DNA of 64,000 bases. Source: Micromonospora matsumotoense. Lineage in GTDB: Bacteria; Actinomycetota; Actinomycetes; Mycobacteriales; Micromonosporaceae. Shown here piece by piece: positions 62,077 through 64,000 of the stretch. A program made the position numbers and the translations under genes. The stretch's first letter is position 1. Every line of letters begins with the position of its first letter. The notes beneath the pieces are model-generated. The model saw only the letters and a program-made list of their open reading frames with translations. It did no database searches and was not told where the DNA came from. The stretch lies in assembly GCF_900091525.1 (NCBI RefSeq), contig NZ_FMCU01000015.1, forward strand, positions 62,001 through 126,000, written 5' to 3'.

Positions 62077-63183
62077 ATGATTCAACTCCCGATCTGCCCT
62101 GTCTGCCGCGAGCTGGTGGTAGACCAGCCCGCCGAGAACTGGACCAGCGCCTACCACGGCGGTGCCCGATGGTGGCACCTCGCGGACAACCGACCCATCT
62201 GCCCAGACGCCGACGGCAACCTCGCCCCGGCGGTCTTCGTCGAGGACCAGCTGCCGGTCGACAGCGCAACCAGCGCCTGGATCGACGCGATGACCGACCT
62301 GTTCGCCCTCGACGGCCCCTCCACCCCCGCCCGACTCGGCAGCGCCATCACCGCCGCCGAACACCTCCACCGGTGGCTGCACACAGCCACCGGGCCCTTC
62401 AGCGCGCTGCTGTCCCTGCACACCGCCGCCGACGTCGCCTCCCTGCTCGGATACCTGCACCGCACCAACCGGCTCCTCGTCCGCGTGCACGCACAGACCG
62501 GGTCCTACCTGCTCGACCAGGCCCGACAGACCCAGTTCACCGGCCTCGACGACGACAGCGACGTGCGGGAGGAGGTCATCGACGCCGCCGAAGACGTCCA
62601 GGTATGGCTGCGCGACGCCGCCGACTGGTCCGCCCAGTCGGCGCAGGCGACCGGCGTGGCCTGGTCCCGCATCCGCACACTCGCCACCCTGACCGGAGCA
62701 ACGTCCACACCGCGAACCGACGAGCAACCATCCGGCGAGAACAGCGCGAGCCCGGCCGTGGCGCAGGAGCCGCAGGAGGCGTCTCCCGAGCACCTGGGTG
62801 AGCTGGTCGGCTCGGCCTTCGGCGACGAAGCCGGTTTCAGCCCGGAGCTGACCCACACCGCCGCGCGGATCCTCGGCACCGCCGCCAGCTACCTGACCGA
62901 CTGCCTCGGCCCGGCCCGATCCGCCGCCATCCCCACCCCGCACGACCTCGCCGATCTCACCACCTCCCTGACCTACCTCACCCACACCCTCATGGGCGGG
63001 CTCCAGCACCTCGCCGACAGCCCACGCGGCAGCGAGAGCGACGGCCTCGACGACGCTGACGCCACCGCGATCCGGGCATCACTCACCGACGCCGCCGTTG
63101 CCCTGCGCACCGCCGCGAGCCACCTCGCCACCGCCTCCCACACCGCCACCGGCCCCGAACAGCAAGACGAGGAGCAGCGGTGA
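62077..63183 (+). CDS. Unrecognised element protein with N-terminal zinc-finger-like motif
   Basis: A 368-residue acidic, mostly helical protein. The start IQLPICPVCRELVVD and the later RPICPDADG suggest a small Cys-rich fold, though only three cysteines are seen. The rest is Ala-rich helix (for example LDQARQTQFTGLDDDSDVRE and AVALRTAASHLATASHTATG) with a disordered linker near 210-240. ATG with GAAAGGA upstream. No known family. The next gene overlaps its stop. Confidence 0.72.
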   Translation: MIQLPICPVCRELVVDQPAENWTSAYHGGARWWHLADNRPICPDADGNLAPAVFVEDQLPVDSATSAWIDAMTDLFALDGPSTPARLGSAITAAEHLHRWLHTATGPFSALLSLHTAADVASLLGYLHRTNRLLVRVHAQTGSYLLDQARQTQFTGLDDDSDVREEVIDAAEDVQVWLRDAADWSAQSAQATGVAWSRIRTLATLTGATSTPRTDEQPSGENSASPAVAQEPQEASPEHLGELVGSAFGDEAGFSPELTHTAARILGTAASYLTDCLGPARSAAIPTPHDLADLTTSLTYLTHTLMGGLQHLADSPRGSESDGLDDADATAIRASLTDAAVALRTAASHLATASHTATGPEQQDEEQR

Positions 63184-63527
63184 CCTGCGGCGGCACCCCC
63201 ACCGGCGATGCCGACACGAGCCCACGAGGCCTGACGGTGGTGGACCGGAGCTTCGGCGAACGCGGGGGAGGCTACGACCTCACCGAGATCCGCCGCACCA
63301 GCGGCGGCCACCGACTGCGGGCCCGGATCCACCGCGACCCCTACCCGCCGCAGAGCCACGCCCTCGTCGAGGTCCTCACCCCCGCCATGACCTGGACCGC
63401 ACTCGCGGACGAACCCCCCTCGGCCTGGCACCCTGCCACGCCGTACCGCAGCACCAGCCCGACACCGCTGGAGAACCTCGCCGAGCGGCTCTTCCAGCGG
63501 GCTGCCGCGATCCTTGACGCCGGGTAG
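63180..63527 (+). CDS. Unrecognised small element protein, 115 residues
   Basis: A small soluble protein (TVVDRSFGERGGGYDLTEIR, HRLRARIHRDPYPPQSHALV, NLAERLFQRAAAILDAG). GTG start overlaps the previous stop (GTGA), so translation is coupled. The YDLTEIRRTSGGHRLRARIH pattern is beta-strand-like. Family unknown. It is the last rightward gene before a convergent ATPase-like gene. Confidence 0.7.
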   Translation: MTCGGTPTGDADTSPRGLTVVDRSFGERGGGYDLTEIRRTSGGHRLRARIHRDPYPPQSHALVEVLTPAMTWTALADEPPSAWHPATPYRSTSPTPLENLAERLFQRAAAILDAG

Positions 63528-63711
63528 GTCGTCAACCGGAAGCGCCAGGGTGAGGAGCGGTGGTCCGGCAGCGACCAGAGGTGTTGAGCGCGTGCCGGGC
63601 CTGCGGCTCTCGACGTCCCGCACCACGCCAACTCCGGCTGACGTCCGGTCGGACAGGCGATCACCCCGGGCGTGGCCGTGCGGCCGTGCTCGTTCGGTGG
63701 GTGGCCGGGCC

Positions 63712-64000
63712 TCAGGTCCGGACGGCACCGGCGATTCGCCGAGCGGCCTGGGCGGGCGTGAGGTGCGTGGTGTCGACGACCTCGGCCTCGGCATGTAGCC
63801 ACGTGCGGGCCGCCTCGGCATAGGGCTCGAGATAGCTGAGGCGGAACGGGGAGGGCACGGGATGTTCGCCCTCGATACGCCTGCGGAGGGTGTCGTGGTC
63901 AGCGTGCAGGACGAAGTGCCTCACCGGGATGGCGTGGTGGGCCAGGCCTGTGCTGATCTCGTTCCAGTACTGCTCGACCAGGACGGTCATGGGCATCACC
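63712..64000 (-). CDS. P-loop kinase/ATPase-like protein, C-terminal part only
   Basis: The C-terminal 95 or so residues of a nucleotide-binding protein whose 5' part lies beyond the window. The segment VRHFVLHADHDTLRRRIEGE is the LID-like Arg-rich helix of small P-loop kinases, and the end has VVDTTHLTPAQAARRIA. ATP-binding proteins of this kind often read VEQYWNEI in this place. Whether it belongs to the conjugative element or to the chromosome cannot be told. Confidence 0.7.
   Translation of the reverse strand, partial: VMPMTVLVEQYWNEISTGLAHHAIPVRHFVLHADHDTLRRRIEGEHPVPSPFRLSYLEPYAEAARTWLHAEAEVVDTTHLTPAQAARRIAGAVRT

Larger units (their letters stand above)
42345..63527. mobile_element. Integrative conjugative element with type IV secretion genes (limits uncertain)
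   Basis: Left end defined by the integrase gene; the right limit given is only the last gene that looks element-borne. Content in order: integrase, excisionase, DNA-modification cargo, repeat-rich control region, sigma-like gene, pilin, VirB6, PrgI, VirB4, VirD4, Replic_Relax protein, and several unrecognised genes. This uses VirB4/VirD4-type transfer rather than the single TraB/FtsK-like pump of classical actinomycete AICEs. No tRNA gene or direct repeat marking attL/attR could be found, and the element may continue past the window. Confidence 0.8.

Overview
The window is about 70 percent G+C DNA with actinobacterial gene content: an Lsr2 nucleoid protein, a conservon (cvnABCD) signalling operon, CU044_5270-type proteins, many GTG starts, and 4-base ATGA or GTGA overlaps between genes. 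Overall character fits Micromonosporaceae, but that assignment is an inference because no rRNA or tRNA gene is visible.

Layout. 1-3.8 kb: a secreted HNH nuclease with a strong terminator, an ECF-type sigma factor coupled to a repeat protein, and lsr2. 3.9-8.5 kb: an insertion-sequence patch, with an IS5-like element followed by an IS256-family element that is itself split by an ISAzo13-family element. 8.6-15.1 kb: scattered single genes, including a divergent MurC-like ligase, a two-HTH regulator, a small secreted protein and a PIN-like protein.

15.2-26.3 kb: a long run of minus-strand genes. In transcription order these are cvnABCD, a GAF protein, an acyl-CoA dehydrogenase lacking the usual catalytic Glu, a HAD hydrolase, two CU044_5270-like envelope proteins, a DEAH helicase with four helicase-associated repeats, and an endonuclease/exonuclease/phosphatase (EEP) protein. 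26.6-29.7 kb: a divergent cassette of a radical SAM/SPASM enzyme, a thymidylate kinase and a second EEP nuclease, ending tail-to-tail on a CYTH phosphatase/cyclase gene.

29.8-42.2 kb: a compact non-ribosomal peptide locus. A regulator with HTH and TPR-like parts diverges from an operon of a TauD-type dioxygenase, a DUF6875 protein, a two-module NRPS (A-T-C-A-T-E-TE, with Cys as the thioesterase nucleophile) and a complete IMP dehydrogenase. The NRPS should make a dipeptide-scale product ending in a D-residue; the dioxygenase may tailor it, and the IMP dehydrogenase may be a self-resistance copy. A TTA codon in the DUF6875 gene suggests bldA-type control.

42.3 to at least 63.5 kb: an integrative conjugative element of the type IV secretion kind. 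The left part holds a tyrosine integrase, an excisionase and a DNA-modification cargo block (three methyltransferase genes, one methyltransferase-like gene, a PAPS-reductase-like ATPase and an XF1762 gene, two of these frameshifted). A control region rich in CTGTSACAG palindromes follows, bracketed by a roughly 62-base inverted repeat pair. The right part holds a sigma-like gene, then pilin, VirB6, PrgI, VirB4, VirD4 and Replic_Relax genes and several unrecognised genes. No second attachment site was found, so the right limit is open. The window ends inside an ATPase-like gene.
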